Source of the DNA: an uncultured Prevotellaceae bacterium
GTDB lineage: Bacteria; Bacteroidota; Bacteroidia; Bacteroidales; Bacteroidaceae
Assembly: GCA_902785945.1 (NCBI GenBank)
Contig: CADAAR010000014.1
Coordinates: 1-64,000, forward strand
Length of the DNA: 64,000 nucleotides
Reading direction: 5' to 3'
Of this stretch, positions 26,692 through 36,083 are shown in pieces. The translations under genes and the position numbers were made by a program. Each line of letters starts with the position of its first letter. Within the stretch, counting starts at the first letter, position 1. Below the pieces are notes generated by a model. The model was given only the letters and a program-made list of their open reading frames with translations, did not search any database and was not told where the DNA came from.

Positions 26692-29600
26692 ATGAAGAAA
26701 TTAATTGTTTTATGTTTGTCGGTCCTGTGTTTGACCGCTGTAGCGCAGACTTCATTGATTCCAGATATGAAGTTCCGGAGACTTGACACCCCGAATGGTT
26801 TGTCGAGCTCACAGGTTAACAATATCTTCAAAGACTCCAAGGGATACGTGTGGATTGGAACACCCTATGGCCTGAACCGTTATGACGGCTATAGAGTAAA
26901 AACCTACTATTCTAATCTGCGCGATACCACCACGATGCGTGATAACTATACGGACCGTGTGTTTGAAGCTGCTGATGGGAAACTGTGGATGCGACAAGGT
27001 ATGAACTACTGTGTCTATGACCCTGTGACGGAGAGCTTCGAACGCAAGGCTTCCAGAGAATTGGCTAAGTTGGGCATCAAGGATTGTAATGTGGAGTGGC
27101 TGCACATCGACTCGAAGAGAAACATCTGGGTGAAGGACTTTGAGAAGGCCATGTATATCTACCATCCCAATGACAAGAAGATTACCACCATCAAACTGGG
27201 TTATGCCGACAAGGAGCTGGATCCTCGCTTTGGTATCTCGACTGTTGCGGAGGATGGAGATAAATTGCTGATGGTCACCAATAATGGCGAACTGGTGTGT
27301 ATGGATGGTAACAAGGGTCGGGTGGACTGGGTCGACCGTTGGATGTATGAAACAGGAGGTATCGACAGTCAGGAATACCGACTCTATGTCGACAGACACG
27401 GCAACTGGTGGTGTGGCGTGTTGAATCTGATGTTTGTGCATGATAAGAAGGCCAACAAGTGGTATGCCTCGCTGCCGGAATATCTGGCATCGAGGGGTGT
27501 TGACGGCATTCCAGGCCCCCTGATGGTATGGAACATCCTTGTCGATGAGAATGATTGGTTGTGGATGGTGTGCGACCACGATGGCCTCATTGTCATTGAT
27601 ATGAAAAATAATCAGTGGAAACAATTCCTGAATAATAAATACGACGAGACCTCTATCAGTGATAACACCCTTCGTACCATCTGCCAGACCGATGATGGCA
27701 GCATCTGGATTGGTTCCTATAAGAACGGTGTGAACCAGTATATCAGGGGTCATGCCAGTCTGAAGAGTGTGGAACTGGGTGATGTTACCACCGCTTGTGA
27801 GGATAAGCGTGGCTATTATTGGGTGGGTACCAACGATAAGGGTATCCTGCTGTATAATCCCAAGACGGGTGAGGTCATGAATCATTTTACCAAGGACAAC
27901 AGTGGACTGGTGAGCAATATTGTTGTGGGCTCATGGGCTGCCAGCGATGGTACCGTGTGGTTTGGTTCCTATAATGGTGGATTGTCGCATGCCATCCCGT
28001 CTGCCACTGACCCCGCACAGGCTCAGATCATCAATGTACAGGCAAGTCCGGGTGGATTGGCTAATAACAGTGTCTGGGCTCTGACAGAGGATAAATGGGG
28101 CCGCATATGGTTCAGCACCCTCGGTGGAGGCTTGCAGATGTGGGATCCCAAAACAAAAAAATACACCACGTGGGATTCTAAGAACTCCATTTTGCCTTAC
28201 GATTACCTGACATCCGTCGAATGGACTAAGAAAGGTTGGTTGATGGTAGGTTCGAACCACTTCTATTCTTTGGTGAATCCCGTGAGTCACAAGTTGGTGA
28301 ATCTGGAGATACCCGAGAATCCTAACATCAATGTCAGTACAGGTAATACGAATTATGCCATTGAGGATAGTCGTGGATTGATTTGGCACGGCTCGAATGT
28401 GGGTATCATCGTCTATGATCCCAAGACGAAGTTCCAGAAACTGATTGATATGACCGATGGCTTGTTTGGTTCTAGTATCAACTCTCTCATCGAAGACAAA
28501 CAGCATAATATTTGGGCGGTTACCGATCATGGTGTATCGAATATTATACCTCAGAAACAGGACGATGGCACCTGGCAGTTTAATATCCGCAGTTTCAATA
28601 GCCGCGATGGTTTGCAGAAGGCCACTTATAACCAGCGTTCTACCTGGCTCACACGCGATGGTAAGGTGTTGATAGGTGGACAGGGTGGTCTCGATATTAT
28701 CAATCCTGCCTTGCTACAGGAAAACAAGAGCAAGGAGCGTCCCGTCTTCAGCGGCTTGCAGATATTCGATCAGGATGTGGAGGTTGGCGAGAAGTTCAAC
28801 GGACGTGTCATCCTGGATGAAGCTCTTGATGTGTGCAGGGAGTTGACTTTGAAGTATAACGACCAGTTTACCATCCAGTTGTCAACGAATGAAGTCTGTA
28901 TCAATAACCACAAGCGCTTTGCCTACAAGCTGGAAGGCTTTAACGAGAACTGGGTGAAGACCTCAGAGTTGAACCCGAACATCACCTTCAACTCTTTGCG
29001 TGCAGGCTCCTATACCCTTCATGTCCGTATCCTGAATGAAGACGGCTCATTAGGTACAGAAGAGAGTCTGCTCGACATCACCATCCGTCCACCACTGTAT
29101 CGCACCCGTTGGATGATTCTGCTCTACATGATCCTCATTGCTTTAGGCGCATGGCTGTTTGTGAAGTGGTCTCTGAAGAAGCAGAAGGAAAGATCCGATA
29201 TGGAACAGCTCCGCCGTGACCAGGACAAGCATCAGTGGATGAGTGAGATGCGTGCCCAGATGATGAAAGAGATACAATCCCAAAAGGCTAAGGCCGAGGA
29301 GGAAAGGCAACAGGTAGAAGTGATCCATGAGCCTGAGGCTGTCGACAACCAGAAGATAGTATCAGCTACGATGCCGAAACTGGAGGTTCATCGCAGCGAA
29401 AGAGACATAGTGGCCTTCCTAAAGGACTTCTGCAACAACTACAAGCCGTTGGAAGACAAGAAGCTGAAGCTGACCTTCAATTCACCACTCGACTCCATAT
29501 CTATGGCTTACGATGAGGAACAGCTGCGCAAGGCATTTGAGATATTGCTGGCAAACTCTGTGAAGTTCGGTCCTTCCACCTGTAAGGTTCAGGTGACGGC

Positions 29601-29865
29601 CCTGAAACCCTCAGAGGAACGTGTCGCCCTGCTGCTGGCTGACAATGGTATCGGTATCCCCGATGAACATAAACCACACCTGTTTGAGCCTTTCCTGGGT
29701 GATGAATCGGAAAACCTCCGACTCGATATGGTGAAACAGATTGTGGATGCCCATCACGGCACCATCAAGGCCGATGATAATCCTGGCGGTGGAACGGTGT
29801 TTACCATCACGCTGCCTGTGGAGGATCCCGATATTGAGGAGGCGACGATTATTGAATACGAATAA
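26692..29865 (+). CDS. Propeller sensor with ATPase domain but no recognisable HisKA
   Basis: 1057 residues from ATG 26692, which opens the signal peptide MKKLIVLCLSVLCLTAVAQ (an upstream ATG at 26665 overlaps the previous gene). Reg_prop blades and Y_Y_Y domain (FAYKLEGFNENWVKTSELNPNITFNSLRAGSYTL) resemble the preceding gene throughout. After the membrane segment (~805-825) comes a coiled coil (KKQKERSDMEQLRRDQDKHQ, MKEIQSQKAKAEEERQQ), then VHRSERDIVAFLKDFCNNY and a HATPase domain with N-box LLANSVKFG, G1 DNGIGIP, F-like HLFEPF and G2-like GGGTVFTITLP. The S-H-E-F-R-T-P-L box expected before it is missing, and there is no receiver or AraC domain. It may be a pseudokinase or signal by protein contact. 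Confidence 0.88.
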   Translation: MKKLIVLCLSVLCLTAVAQTSLIPDMKFRRLDTPNGLSSSQVNNIFKDSKGYVWIGTPYGLNRYDGYRVKTYYSNLRDTTTMRDNYTDRVFEAADGKLWMRQGMNYCVYDPVTESFERKASRELAKLGIKDCNVEWLHIDSKRNIWVKDFEKAMYIYHPNDKKITTIKLGYADKELDPRFGISTVAEDGDKLLMVTNNGELVCMDGNKGRVDWVDRWMYETGGIDSQEYRLYVDRHGNWWCGVLNLMFVHDKKANKWYASLPEYLASRGVDGIPGPLMVWNILVDENDWLWMVCDHDGLIVIDMKNNQWKQFLNNKYDETSISDNTLRTICQTDDGSIWIGSYKNGVNQYIRGHASLKSVELGDVTTACEDKRGYYWVGTNDKGILLYNPKTGEVMNHFTKDNSGLVSNIVVGSWAASDGTVWFGSYNGGLSHAIPSATDPAQAQIINVQASPGGLANNSVWALTEDKWGRIWFSTLGGGLQMWDPKTKKYTTWDSKNSILPYDYLTSVEWTKKGWLMVGSNHFYSLVNPVSHKLVNLEIPENPNINVSTGNTNYAIEDSRGLIWHGSNVGIIVYDPKTKFQKLIDMTDGLFGSSINSLIEDKQHNIWAVTDHGVSNIIPQKQDDGTWQFNIRSFNSRDGLQKATYNQRSTWLTRDGKVLIGGQGGLDIINPALLQENKSKERPVFSGLQIFDQDVEVGEKFNGRVILDEALDVCRELTLKYNDQFTIQLSTNEVCINNHKRFAYKLEGFNENWVKTSELNPNITFNSLRAGSYTLHVRILNEDGSLGTEESLLDITIRPPLYRTRWMILLYMILIALGAWLFVKWSLKKQKERSDMEQLRRDQDKHQWMSEMRAQMMKEIQSQKAKAEEERQQVEVIHEPEAVDNQKIVSATMPKLEVHRSERDIVAFLKDFCNNYKPLEDKKLKLTFNSPLDSISMAYDEEQLRKAFEILLANSVKFGPSTCKVQVTALKPSEERVALLLADNGIGIPDEHKPHLFEPFLGDESENLRLDMVKQIVDAHHGTIKADDNPGGGTVFTITLPVEDPDIEEATIIEYE

Positions 29866-29893
29866 AGTATACTAAAACATAAGAAAAAAGAAT

Positions 29894-32800
29894 ATGAAGA
29901 AACTACTTTTTATGGTGTCTGCCCTGATGGCGGGCTATTCCTTTGCCGCAGAGGTGCAGACAAATGGAAACTATGTGACTATCCGTCCTGATGGTGGTCA
30001 GGCAAAAGTGATCCGTCTGGAGGTGATGAATGATAACATCATCCGAGTACGTGCAACGTCGAAGGATGCACTGCCTGACAAACCGGCATCGCTGATGATT
30101 GTGCCGCAGGTGGCGCCTGCAAAAGGCAGCTATACGGTGAGTGAGGAAGGAGAGACGGTAGTGGTAAAGGCCAAGAACGTGAAGGCGGTGGTGCAGAAGG
30201 CTACGGGTGAGGTGACCTTCTTTGATGCTGCCGGTAATCTTTTGCTGAAAGAGGCAGAAGAGGGTAAGAAGTTCTGGGACTTTACGGTGCCTGAGCGCGA
30301 ACTGGGAATGAAGACTGGCTATACCGTGCCTGAGGAGCAGAAACATGGCCTGACCTGGCAGATGACGTTCAGATCATCCAGTGATGAGGCTTTCTACGGA
30401 CTGGGTCAGCACCAGAGTGAGGAGTTTAATATGAAGGGCAAGAACGAAGACTTGTTCCAGTATAATACAAAAGTGAGCATCCCCTTCGTGCTGTCGAATA
30501 AGAACTATGGTCTGTTGTGGGACTCGTACAGCTACTGCCGTTTTGGCAATCCCAACGACTACCTGCAGTTGAACCGTGCCTTCAAACTCTACGACAAGCA
30601 GGGTCGCGAGGGTCATCTTACGGGTACTTATGTGGATGCTCGTGGTAAGAAACTGGTGCGCGATGAGGATAGTATCTATTATGAATATGGTACACCCGCG
30701 AAGTCTGAGATTGCTCTTAAGACCGATAACGGTGGCATCAAGAATTTCCCCAAGGGCTTTAATCTGATGGGTGCAACTGTCACTTACGAAGGCTTTATCG
30801 AACCCGAGTGCTGCGGACAATGTACTGGTAAGTCGCAGGAGTATCAGTTTATTCTCTACTATAGCGGCTATGTCAAGGTATATATCGATGGCAAGGAAGT
30901 GGTGCCTGAGCGTTGGCGCACGGCCTGGAACCCCAATACCTATAAGTTTACTGCTGATGTTCGTAAGGGCGTGAGGAATCACCTGCGCATTGAGTGGCAG
31001 CCCGATGGTGGCGAGGCTTATTGTGGATTGCGCGTGGCAGAGCCTCGTAGTGCTGAGGAGCGCGGTCAGCTCTCTGTATGGAGCGAGATGGCTAAGGATA
31101 TGGACTATTACTTCATCGCAGGTGAGAATCTCGATCAGGTAATCTCAGGCTATCGTACTTTGACAGGAAAAGCCTCTCTCTACCCCAAGTGGGTGCTGGG
31201 CTTTTGGCAGAGTCGTGAGCGCTACAAGACGCAGGATGAGATTGAAAGCACATTGGCTGAGTTCCGCAAGCGCCATATCCCTATCGACAATATCGTGCAG
31301 GATTGGAACTACTGGCCTGAGGATCAGTGGGGCAGTCACCAGTTCGAGGCTTCGCGCTATCCCAATCCTCAGCAGATGTTGGACAATGTACACCAGATGC
31401 ACGGACGCTTTATGATTTCTGTCTGGCCTAAGTTCTATTGCAATACTGATAACTACAAAGAGTTAGATGCCAAGGGTTGGATGTATATCCAGTCGCCCAC
31501 GGATGATATCCACGATTGGGTAGGTCCTGGTTATAAGAATGGTTTCTACGATGCCTACGATGCAGGTGCCCGTAAGATGTTCTGGCGACAGATGGATGAG
31601 AATCTCTATACTGGATTATCCGGTAAACCTGGAAAGTCTGGCTCTCAGAGCTATGTCGATGCCTGGTGGATGGATGCCTCAGAGCCGAATGTGCGCGACT
31701 GTACCCCCATGTGGTATCGTAAGGCCCTCTCAGGTCCTACGGCCTTAGGCACATCAACCGAATATTTCAATGCCTACAGCACCGTGAATGCCGATGCCAT
31801 CTACAATGGTCAGCGTTCAGTCTGGAAGGGCAAGACGAATGAGCCTCGTGTGTTCCTGCTCACCCGTAGTGGCTTTGCTGGCGAGCAGCGTTTCTCCACA
31901 GCTACCTGGAGTGGTGATATCGGCACCCGTTGGGAGGATATGCGTGCGCAGATGACAGCAGGTCTTAATTACTCCATCTCTGGTCTTCCTTTCTGGGGAA
32001 TGGACCAGGGTGGCTTCTGTGTGGAGAATCGTTATGTGGCTGCCCAACAGCTCTTCGATAAGAGTGGGGTAGAGAATGAGGACCTGAAGGAGTGGCGTGA
32101 GTTGCAGACACGTTGGAACCAGTTCGGTACCTTTATCCCCCTGTTCCGCTCTCATGGTCAGTGGCCATTGCGTGAAATCTGGAACATTGCGCCTGATGAA
32201 CACCCCGCTTACAAGTCATTCGTTTATTACGACAAGCTGCGCTATCGCCTCATGCCATATCTCTATTCGATGGCTGGTTGGGCTCACTTCAAGGATTACA
32301 CCCTGATGCGTGCTTTGGTGATGGACTTCAATGGCGATAAGGAGGTTGAGAACATCGGCAACCAGTGGATGTTCGGTCCTGCGCTGATGGCTTGTCCTGT
32401 AGGCTACTACAAGGCTCGCAACCGCTCGGTTTACTTCCCCAAGCAGTGTGGCTGGTATAACCTCTATACTGGCGAATATACCGAGGGTGGTCAGCGTTTG
32501 ATTGTGGATGCACCTTACGAGCAGATTCCTGTCTTCGTGCGTGAGGGTGCCATCATCCCCTTCGGTCCTGAGATGGAGTGGAGCGATGAGAAACCCGCTG
32601 AGCTCATCAACCTATATGTTTATGCTGGACAGAACGGTGAATTCCAGCTCTATGAGGACGAGGGCACCAACTACAATTACGAGAAGGGTAAGTATGCCAC
32701 CATTGATATCACCTACGACGATGCTGCCCGAACTGTCAGCTTTGGTGCTCGTAAGGGTCAGTTCAATGGCATGCTGAAGAATCGCCGTTTCAACGTGGTG

Positions 32801-32896
32801 CTCATCACTAAGGATGCCCCGAAGACGCTTAACCTCGAGAATCCTGAGGGTAAGATGGTCGACTATAGCGGTAAGGCAGTAAGTGTACAACTCTAA
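29894..32896 (+). CDS. GH31 alpha-glycosidase with PA14 insert (alpha-xylosidase-like)
   Basis: 1000 residues with signal peptide. N-terminal beta-sandwich (to ~290), a PA14-like insert (about 290-385, TYEGFIEPECCGQCTGKSQEYQFILYYSGYVKVYIDG), then the GH31 barrel: nucleophile Asp ~594 in WWMDASEPN and acid/base Asp ~675 in TWSGDIGTRWEDM, with FWGMDQGGF following. A PA14 insert at this place is known from GH31 alpha-xylosidases of xyloglucan loci (BoGH31A, CJ-Xyl31A). It would remove alpha-xylosyl side chains from xyloglucan oligosaccharides; specificity is inference. It lies 28 bp after the sensor gene with no promoter visible and 15 bp before the GH2. Confidence 0.92.
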   Translation: MKKLLFMVSALMAGYSFAAEVQTNGNYVTIRPDGGQAKVIRLEVMNDNIIRVRATSKDALPDKPASLMIVPQVAPAKGSYTVSEEGETVVVKAKNVKAVVQKATGEVTFFDAAGNLLLKEAEEGKKFWDFTVPERELGMKTGYTVPEEQKHGLTWQMTFRSSSDEAFYGLGQHQSEEFNMKGKNEDLFQYNTKVSIPFVLSNKNYGLLWDSYSYCRFGNPNDYLQLNRAFKLYDKQGREGHLTGTYVDARGKKLVRDEDSIYYEYGTPAKSEIALKTDNGGIKNFPKGFNLMGATVTYEGFIEPECCGQCTGKSQEYQFILYYSGYVKVYIDGKEVVPERWRTAWNPNTYKFTADVRKGVRNHLRIEWQPDGGEAYCGLRVAEPRSAEERGQLSVWSEMAKDMDYYFIAGENLDQVISGYRTLTGKASLYPKWVLGFWQSRERYKTQDEIESTLAEFRKRHIPIDNIVQDWNYWPEDQWGSHQFEASRYPNPQQMLDNVHQMHGRFMISVWPKFYCNTDNYKELDAKGWMYIQSPTDDIHDWVGPGYKNGFYDAYDAGARKMFWRQMDENLYTGLSGKPGKSGSQSYVDAWWMDASEPNVRDCTPMWYRKALSGPTALGTSTEYFNAYSTVNADAIYNGQRSVWKGKTNEPRVFLLTRSGFAGEQRFSTATWSGDIGTRWEDMRAQMTAGLNYSISGLPFWGMDQGGFCVENRYVAAQQLFDKSGVENEDLKEWRELQTRWNQFGTFIPLFRSHGQWPLREIWNIAPDEHPAYKSFVYYDKLRYRLMPYLYSMAGWAHFKDYTLMRALVMDFNGDKEVENIGNQWMFGPALMACPVGYYKARNRSVYFPKQCGWYNLYTGEYTEGGQRLIVDAPYEQIPVFVREGAIIPFGPEMEWSDEKPAELINLYVYAGQNGEFQLYEDEGTNYNYEKGKYATIDITYDDAARTVSFGARKGQFNGMLKNRRFNVVLITKDAPKTLNLENPEGKMVDYSGKAVSVQL

Positions 32897-32911
32897 CACC
32901 CGACACCCATT

Positions 32912-35353
32912 ATGAGAAAGATATTGTTTTTACTGGCTGCAGTACTGACAGCGCTGACAGCATCAGCACGCGACAGACAGAATTTTGATAAGAACTGGCG
33001 CTTTTTCCTTGGCGACTCCATTATCATGTCAAAGACTGATTTTGATGATAATAAATGGCGCCTTCTCGATGTACCTCATGATTGGGCCATTGAGGGCGAT
33101 TTCTACGTCAGCAATCCCAGTGGTGCAGGTGGTGGCGCTTTACCTGGTGGCATTGGTTGGTACCGCAAGCATTTTACGCTCGATAAAATAGAAAAGGTCT
33201 TCATCGAGTTTGATGGTGTGTATATGAACTCCACCGTCTATGTCAATGGCCGTGAAGTGGGCTTCCGTCCTTATGGTTACTCAAGCTTTGAGTATGACAT
33301 CACGTCTTATGTCCGTGAGGGCGACAATGTGGTGGCAGTGCGTGTTAACAACTCCGACCAGCCCAATTCGCGTTGGTACTCAGGTTGTGGCATCTATCGC
33401 CATGTGTGGCTCACGAAGACCGCCCCCGTTCATGTGGCTCATTGGGGCGTTAATGCCAGCTCCTCTGTGGTCAAGGGCAAGGGCCGTCTCGATATTGAGG
33501 TTACACTCGAAGGTAAGGGCACAGTGGAAAACACTCTGATTGATCCCAATGGCAAGGTGGTTGGCAAGTCGAAAGGTCTGAAGTCGTCCATTACTGTTGC
33601 CAAACCCATGCTCTGGTCGTGTGAAACGCCAAATATATATAAGGTACGCACGCAAGTGAAAGTAGGTGGTAAGGTGGTCGATAGCTACGAGACCACCACA
33701 GGTTTCCGCACATTCAAGTTCGATGCTCAGACGGGCTTCTGGCTCAATGGTAAGAACTTCAAACTCAATGGTGTCTGCGAGCATCACGACTTTGGTTGCT
33801 TGGGTGCAGCCCTTAACGAGGATGCCTTGCACCGCAAGCTCTTGAAACTTAAGCAGATGGGTGTCAACTCCATCCGTAGTTCTCATAATCCGCCTGCTCC
33901 TGAGCTGTTGAATATGTGCGACACCATGGGACTGATTGTGATGGATGAGAGCTTCGACATGTGGCGCAAGAAGAAGACCCAGAACGACTATGCCCGTTTC
34001 TTTGATGAGTGGCATGAGCGTGACCTTACTGATCTGGTGGTGCGTGACCGTAATCACCCCTGTATCCTCATGTGGTCAATCGGCAATGAGGTGCTCGAAC
34101 AGTGGTCTGGCAAAGGTGCTGATGAATTGTCACTCGAGCAGGCCAATCTTCTCTTGAATGCGGCCCGTGATGCTTCTACCCTGGCGAAGGATGGTGAGAT
34201 GAGTCCCAACTCGCTGCTTACCAAGCATCTGGCTGATATCGTCAAGCGCAATGACCCCTCAGGCCGTCCTGTCCTGGCTGGCTGCAATGAGCCTTCGCCC
34301 AACAACCACCTCTTCAAGAGTGGTGCCATCGACATCATCGGCTTCAACTACCACCACCAGTGGGTGAAGGATGTGCCGAAGAACTTCCCTGGTAAGCCCT
34401 TCATCTTCTCAGAGAGTGTGTCGGCCTTGCAGACGAGAGGCTATTATAAGATGCCTTCCGACTCTGTCACCTGGGCACCAAAGGAGTGGTGGCTGCCTTA
34501 TACCGACCCAACTTATATGTGCTCTGCCTATGATAATTTCCACGCCTCTTGGAGCTCTACGCACGAGGAAACCTGGGATGTGGTGAAGCACACGCCTTAT
34601 GTTGGTGGACAGTATATCTGGACAGGTTGGGACTATATTGGTGAGCCTACGCCTTATGGCTTCCCTGCACGTTCCAGCTACTTCGGACTCATCGACTTGG
34701 CTGGTTTCCCCAAGGATACCTATTACATGTATCAGAGCGAGTGGACCGAGAAGCCCGTGCTGCACCTCTTCCCCCATTGGAACTGGGTGGCTGGCGATTA
34801 TGTTGACATGTGGTGCTACTATAACAATGCCGACGAGGTGGAGCTCTTCATCAATGGCAAGAGTCAGGGTGTGCGTCAGAAGACTGGTGAGAATGCTGAT
34901 GGCCGCTATGACAGCCACAACATGACCACACGCATGAACAGTGAGTATCACGTAGGTTGGCGCGTCATCTTCGACCCAGGCGAGGTGAAGGTGGTGGCTC
35001 GTAAGAATGGTCAGGTGGTGGGTGAACAGACCATCCGTACCGCTGGTCCTCCTGCCAAGATCCGTCTCTCAAAGGACTATCAGGGCAAGAATACCACGTT
35101 TATCACAGCCGAGGTGGTCGATAAGGATGGTAACCTCTGTCCTTGGGCTGACGACCTGATCCAATTCATCGGTGAGGGTGATGGCCGCATCCTTGGCACC
35201 GACAATGGCTGCCAGACCTCTATGGAGCGTTTCACCTCTCCCCAACGTCACGCTTTCCATGGCAAATGTATGGTTGTTGTCACTGGCAACGGCTCCATCA
35301 CCGCCAAGTCGCCCACCTTAGATCCCACGTGGATAGAATTTACGGTGAAATAA
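32912..35353 (+). CDS. GH2 family glycosidase (beta-galactosidase-like)
   Basis: 813 residues with signal peptide (to about residue 20). Domain order: sugar-binding jelly roll (RNFDKNWRFFLGD-like start, DVPHDWAIEGDF), immunoglobulin-like domain, catalytic barrel with acid/base Glu ~393 in MWSIGNEV and nucleophile Glu ~501 in PFIFSESVSA, then DUF4982-type (VELFINGKSQGVR) and an invasin-like C-terminal domain. This is the layout of Bacteroidota exo-beta-galactosidases/beta-glucuronidases. With the GH31 it fits trimming of galactosylated xyloglucan side chains, but other beta-galactosides are possible. Confidence 0.92.
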   Translation: MRKILFLLAAVLTALTASARDRQNFDKNWRFFLGDSIIMSKTDFDDNKWRLLDVPHDWAIEGDFYVSNPSGAGGGALPGGIGWYRKHFTLDKIEKVFIEFDGVYMNSTVYVNGREVGFRPYGYSSFEYDITSYVREGDNVVAVRVNNSDQPNSRWYSGCGIYRHVWLTKTAPVHVAHWGVNASSSVVKGKGRLDIEVTLEGKGTVENTLIDPNGKVVGKSKGLKSSITVAKPMLWSCETPNIYKVRTQVKVGGKVVDSYETTTGFRTFKFDAQTGFWLNGKNFKLNGVCEHHDFGCLGAALNEDALHRKLLKLKQMGVNSIRSSHNPPAPELLNMCDTMGLIVMDESFDMWRKKKTQNDYARFFDEWHERDLTDLVVRDRNHPCILMWSIGNEVLEQWSGKGADELSLEQANLLLNAARDASTLAKDGEMSPNSLLTKHLADIVKRNDPSGRPVLAGCNEPSPNNHLFKSGAIDIIGFNYHHQWVKDVPKNFPGKPFIFSESVSALQTRGYYKMPSDSVTWAPKEWWLPYTDPTYMCSAYDNFHASWSSTHEETWDVVKHTPYVGGQYIWTGWDYIGEPTPYGFPARSSYFGLIDLAGFPKDTYYMYQSEWTEKPVLHLFPHWNWVAGDYVDMWCYYNNADEVELFINGKSQGVRQKTGENADGRYDSHNMTTRMNSEYHVGWRVIFDPGEVKVVARKNGQVVGEQTIRTAGPPAKIRLSKDYQGKNTTFITAEVVDKDGNLCPWADDLIQFIGEGDGRILGTDNGCQTSMERFTSPQRHAFHGKCMVVVTGNGSITAKSPTLDPTWIEFTVK

Positions 35354-35359
35354 ATAGTG

Positions 35360-36079
35360 ATGAAAGGTATTCGTCAATGGGTGTTCGTTACCACTCTTGT
35401 TTTCTGTCTGGCAGGCAAAGGCTGGGGACAGACCTATAATGGTATGCATAAGTATGACGGCACTCATCAGAACATGGTGACAGGCTACATGATGCTGGGC
35501 GATAATATCATCTGCGATACATTCTACGGTCTGGAGGCATCATATACACGTCATCTCACCGACCGCTGGCATGTAGGAGGCGATATACAGGTACAGATGG
35601 GCAAACAGCTCTATTCGGTGGATGTGCAGGGCGGCTACCGGCTGCCCGTCAAGTGGATGGATTTCTACTTAGATGGTAAACTGATGTATAACCGCTACAA
35701 TCTTTGGGGGACAAACGAGATGATGGCAAACCTCTCGCTGACGTGGGAGACACCCTACTTCAACTTCCGTATCGGTGAGACATATATCCACTACCACATG
35801 CTGCATTTTGGCTATACGGAACCGCTGACCCTTACCCTCGGCGCAGGGGTGAACATCCGTCCGCGCTGGGATTCATGGAACATTGGCCTGTTTGCCCGCA
35901 ACTACGATGACTTCTACTACGAGGCCTACAACATCAACTGGGGTGTCAATTTCTGGGCAAATCTGATGAAGGATGTCCAGCTCTTTGGCGAGTTGAACCT
36001 CCGACCAGCTGGCAGTTTGAGCCAGTTGGCCACAGAATACGAGAAGTCATTGAAGTTAGGATTAAAATATGTATGGTAA
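35360..36079 (+). CDS. Outer-membrane beta-barrel protein, unknown role
   Basis: 239 residues from ATG 35360 (a GTG sits 3 bp earlier). Signal peptide MKGIRQWVFVTTLVFCLAGKGWG, then alternating hydrophobic/aromatic strands (about 10-12: WHVGGDIQVQMG, WMDFYLDGKLMYN, FNFRIGETYIHYH, WNIGLFARNYDDF, VQLFGELNLRP) and a terminal strand ending in VW, typical of outer-membrane barrels. No family name was recognised. It starts 6 bp after GH2 and ends 4 bp before the phosphoesterase start, so it is part of the operon; it might be a small porin or surface component for the sugars released there. Confidence 0.72.
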   Translation: MKGIRQWVFVTTLVFCLAGKGWGQTYNGMHKYDGTHQNMVTGYMMLGDNIICDTFYGLEASYTRHLTDRWHVGGDIQVQMGKQLYSVDVQGGYRLPVKWMDFYLDGKLMYNRYNLWGTNEMMANLSLTWETPYFNFRIGETYIHYHMLHFGYTEPLTLTLGAGVNIRPRWDSWNIGLFARNYDDFYYEAYNINWGVNFWANLMKDVQLFGELNLRPAGSLSQLATEYEKSLKLGLKYVW

Positions 36080-36083
36080 GCTT

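Noticed and set aside
26809-27885. A 358-codon minus-strand frame inside the second propeller sensor
   Set aside because: Repetitive propeller coding produces mirrored open frames; no start context or family match.
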